A DNA stretch of 14,305 nucleotides from Thermoleophilia bacterium (GTDB lineage Bacteria > Actinomycetota > Thermoleophilia > Gaiellales > Gaiellaceae): NCBI GenBank assembly GCA_025927435.1, contig JAICLM010000026.1, positions 1 through 14,305 on the forward strand. The letters are read 5' to 3'. The position numbers and the translations under genes were made by a program. This document shows, piece by piece, positions 12,124 to 14,305 of this stretch (position 1 is the stretch's first letter; each line of letters begins with the position of its first letter). The notes beneath the pieces were generated by a model. It was not told the DNA's origin and ran no database searches. It saw only the letters and a list, made by a program, of their open reading frames with translations.

Positions 12124-13563
12124 TCAGTCGATCTTGAAGGCGACGTGCTTGAGCTGCGTGTACTCCTCCATCGAGTAGATCGACATGTCCTTGCCGTAGC
12201 CGGACTGCTTGTAGCCGCCGTGCGGCAGCTCGGACGAGATGGGGAGGAGGTGGTCGTTCACCCAGACCGCCCCGAACTGGAGCTTGCGCGCGGCGTTCAT
12301 CGCGCGGCCGACGTCCCGGGTCCAGACCGAGGCCGCGAGTCCGTACTTCACGTCGTTCGCCCACCGGATCGCCTCGTCGTCGTCCGCGAACTTCTGCACC
12401 GTCACGACGGGGCCGAATACCTCGCGTTGCACGATCTCGTCCTCCTGCTTCACGTCGGTCACGACGGTCGGCTGCACCCAGTACCCGCCGTTGCTCGAGC
12501 CGGTGCCGCCGCCGGTGAGGATCGTCGCGCCCTTCGCGCGCTCGAGGAAGCCGAGGATCCGCTCCTGCTGGTCCTGTGAGATGACCGATCCCATCTCGGT
12601 CTCGTCCGAGAGCGGGTCGCCGACCTTTAGCGACTCGATCTGGGGCACGAGCTCCTCGAGCAGGGTGTCGTAGATCTTCGGGCCGGCGATGACGCGCGAG
12701 CCGGCGGTGCAGTCCTGGCCGGAGTTCCAGTAGCCGGCGAGCCGGATCCCCTCGGCAACCGCCTTCGGGTCGGCGTCGTCGAAGATCACCATCGGCGCCT
12801 TGCCGCCGAGCTCGAGGTGGACGCGCTTGAGCGTATCGGCGGCGGTGCGGGCGATGGTCTTGCCGGTCTCGACGTCGCCGGTGATCGAGACCATCCCGAT
12901 CGCCGGGTGCTCGACGAGCCGCTGCCCGACCGGGACGCCGTCGCCCGTCACGACCTGCAGCACGCCCGGCGGGATGACCTCCTGCGCGAGCTGGACGAAG
13001 CGGAGGAGGGAGAGCGGCGTCTGCTCTGACGGCTTGAGAATCTGGAGGTTGCCCGCGGCGAGGGCCGGCCCCATCTTCCAGACGGCCATCATCAACGGAT
13101 AGTTCCAGGGGCAGATGCCACCGACGATCCCGATCGGCTCGCGCCGGATCATGGACGTGTAGCCCTCGATGTACTCGCCGGCCGACTTGCCCTCGAGGTT
13201 GCGTGCCGCGCCCGCGAAGAAGCGGAGGTTGTCGGCCGAGAACGGCATCTCGTCGCGCGAGGCCATGAGCGGCTTGCCGACGTTGACTGATTCGAGCTGC
13301 GCGAGCTCCTCGGCGTGCTCGTCCATCACGTCGGCGAGCTTGTGCAGGAGCTCGGAGCGCTCCTTCGGCGTCTTCTCGAGCCACTCGGGCGCGGCGGCCT
13401 GCGCCGCCTCGACCGCGCGGTCGACGTCCTCCGCGCCGCAGCGCGGCACCTCGGCGATCGTCTCGCCGGTCGCCGGCGCGATCACCTCCATCGTCTCGCC
13501 GGAGGCCGCGTCGGCGAACTCGCCGCCGATCAGGATCTTGTACTGGGTTGCAGTTGTGCTCAT
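12124..13563 (-). CDS. gamma-aminobutyraldehyde dehydrogenase (aldehyde dehydrogenase family)
   Basis: A 479-residue NAD(P)-dependent aldehyde dehydrogenase of normal length. Catalytic residues are visible: C285 in [10 protein letters not shown]251 in LELGGKAP, N154 in CPWNYP, K177 in LKPSE, and the later EVFGPVV. Several stretches match what I recall of E. coli YdcW/Pat[41 protein letters not shown], and the C-terminal [18 protein letters not shown]. That enzyme oxidises 4-aminobutyraldehyde (1-pyrroline) to GABA in putrescine breakdown. The gene lies 15 bases after a PotC-like permease gene on the same strand, which supports polyamine use. The ATG at 13563 has a strong AGGGAGGG site. Related betaine-aldehyde or other amino-aldehyde dehydrogenases are the main alternatives. 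Confidence 0.88.
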   Translation of the reverse strand: MSTTATQYKILIGGEFADAASGETMEVIAPATGETIAEVPRCGAEDVDRAVEAAQAAAPEWLEKTPKERSELLHKLADVMDEHAEELAQLESVNVGKPLMASRDEMPFSADNLRFFAGAARNLEGKSAGEYIEGYTSMIRREPIGIVGGICPWNYPLMMAVWKMGPALAAGNLQILKPSEQTPLSLLRFVQLAQEVIPPGVLQVVTGDGVPVGQRLVEHPAIGMVSITGDVETGKTIARTAADTLKRVHLELGGKAPMVIFDDADPKAVAEGIRLAGYWNSGQDCTAGSRVIAGPKIYDTLLEELVPQIESLKVGDPLSDETEMGSVISQDQQERILGFLERAKGATILTGGGTGSSNGGYWVQPTVVTDVKQEDEIVQREVFGPVVTVQKFADDDEAIRWANDVKYGLAASVWTRDVGRAMNAARKLQFGAVWVNDHLLPISSELPHGGYKQSGYGKDMSIYSMEEYTQLKHVAFKID

Positions 13564-13578
13564 GGTTCCCTCCCTTGC

Positions 13579-14305
13579 TTACACGGCGGGTATCTCGGCC
13601 GCTTCGACCGCCTCGGTCACCTGCGCCGCGCCACGGCGGATGACCCCAGTGTCGCGCATAACGCGCTGGGCGAGCGCGACGGGAATCACCGTGGCGGCGA
13701 CGACGAAGAACGCGACGACGTTGACAACGGGTAGCTCCGAGCCGCGCTGGATCTTGTGCAGGATGAAGAGGGGCAGGGTCTCCTGCGCTCCGGCGGTGAA
13801 CGTCGTCACGATCACCTCGTCGAACGAGAGCGCGAAGGCGAGCAGGCCGCCGGCGACGAGCGCGGTCGAGAGCACGGGCCAGACGACGAAGCGGAAGGTC
13901 TGCCAGCCGTCGGCGCCGAGATCCTGCGACGCCTCGAGCAGCGATGCGGAGCTGCGGCGCAGGCGCGCGACGACGTTGTTGTAGACCACCACGACGCAAA
14001 AGGTCGCGTGGCCGATCACGATCGTCCACAGAGACGGCGTCAGCTTCGCGGTGGTGAAGAAAAACGAGTTGAGGGCCATGCCCGTAATGATCCCCGGTAG
14101 CGCGAGCGGCAGGACCAGCAGGAACGAGACCGACTCCCGGCCGAAGAAACGGAAGCGTGCGACGGCGGCCGCCGCCATCGTGCCGAGCACGAGCGCAGCT
14201 CCGCTCGCGAGGAGCGCGGTCCTGACCGAGAGCCAGAGTGCGCTGCGCACATCGGGGTCATGCCACGTGACCCGGAACCAGCGCAGCGTCCAGCTCGTGA
14301 TCGGC
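13579..14305 (-). CDS. ABC transporter permease, PotC/YdcV-like (spermidine/putrescine type), partial
   Basis: The gene runs off the right edge; the frame stays open to base 14304, adding ITSWTLRWFRVTWHDPDVRS before the first internal start codon. That segment resembles the post-helix-1 region of PotC-type permeases, so only the N-terminal part is missing. About five membrane helices remain. The coupling loop with the 'EAA' motif is LEASQDLGADGWQTFRFVVW, which contacts the ATPase. ALSFDEVIVTTFTAG is a hallmark of PotC/YdcV proteins. The protein would be one of two permeases of a polyamine importer; the ATPase, binding protein and first permease should lie beyond the edge. A 14-residue acidic tail (TEAVEAAEIPAV) ends it. 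Coupling with the amino-aldehyde dehydrogenase gene fits uptake followed by catabolism. Confidence 0.88.
   Translation of the reverse strand, partial: PITSWTLRWFRVTWHDPDVRSALWLSVRTALLASGAALVLGTMAAAAVARFRFFGRESVSFLLVLPLALPGIITGMALNSFFFTTAKLTPSLWTIVIGHATFCVVVVYNNVVARLRRSSASLLEASQDLGADGWQTFRFVVWPVLSTALVAGGLLAFALSFDEVIVTTFTAGAQETLPLFILHKIQRGSELPVVNVVAFFVVAATVIPVALAQRVMRDTGVIRRGAAQVTEAVEAAEIPAV

Noticed and set aside
11990..14029. A 679-codon minus-strand frame
   Set aside because: It is Arg/Gly-rich with no domain and overlaps the aldehyde dehydrogenase and permease genes in another frame.

Overview
The window looks like chromosomal DNA from a high-GC actinobacterium. GC is roughly two thirds by eye, GTG and TTG starts are frequent, and several proteins resemble families I associate with soil Actinomycetota, probably class Thermoleophilia (Gaiellales or Solirubrobacterales type). 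That placement is inference from gene content. No rRNA, tRNA, CRISPR array, integrase or transposase is visible.

Left part, 1-4353: a loose series of small accessory genes. It opens with the last codons of a probable phage-holin-type (DUF1469) membrane protein overlapping a DUF3618 protein. Then come a small CxC-type unknown protein, an orphan PIN-domain protein, a minus-strand cupin-VOC fusion, an F420-dependent NADP reductase-like protein and a coiled-coil M15-type peptidase. Hairpins sit between most of these genes.

Middle, 4354-5787: a group of very small genes. These are a 37-residue single-pass membrane peptide (4510-4623, minus), a two-CBS-domain protein (minus), a 63-residue zinc-ribbon protein (minus) and a 58-residue Cys/His protein (5611-5787, plus). 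The last two diverge from a short AT-rich promoter region.

Centre, 5794-11123, all minus strand: a six-gene operon of the MoxR/Bat type. In transcription order it encodes a MoxR AAA+ ATPase, a DUF58 protein, a secreted/membrane protein of unknown family, a VWA protein, a TPR-like membrane protein and a second VWA protein. From DUF58 onward every junction is a short ATGA, GTGA or similar stop/start overlap, so translation is probably coupled. By analogy with MoxR-VWA systems this is a membrane-associated chaperone or stress-tolerance machine; the client is unknown.

Right part, 11124-14305: a divergent promoter region serves the MoxR operon and a plus-strand cupin gene. The cupin promoter carries an inverted repeat over its -10 box. 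A 422-base gene-free stretch follows, holding a striking 123-base element bounded by a 20-bp inverted repeat. Then come a gamma-aminobutyraldehyde-type aldehyde dehydrogenase and a truncated PotC-like ABC permease (both minus), pointing to putrescine uptake and breakdown. The rest of that operon lies beyond the right edge.
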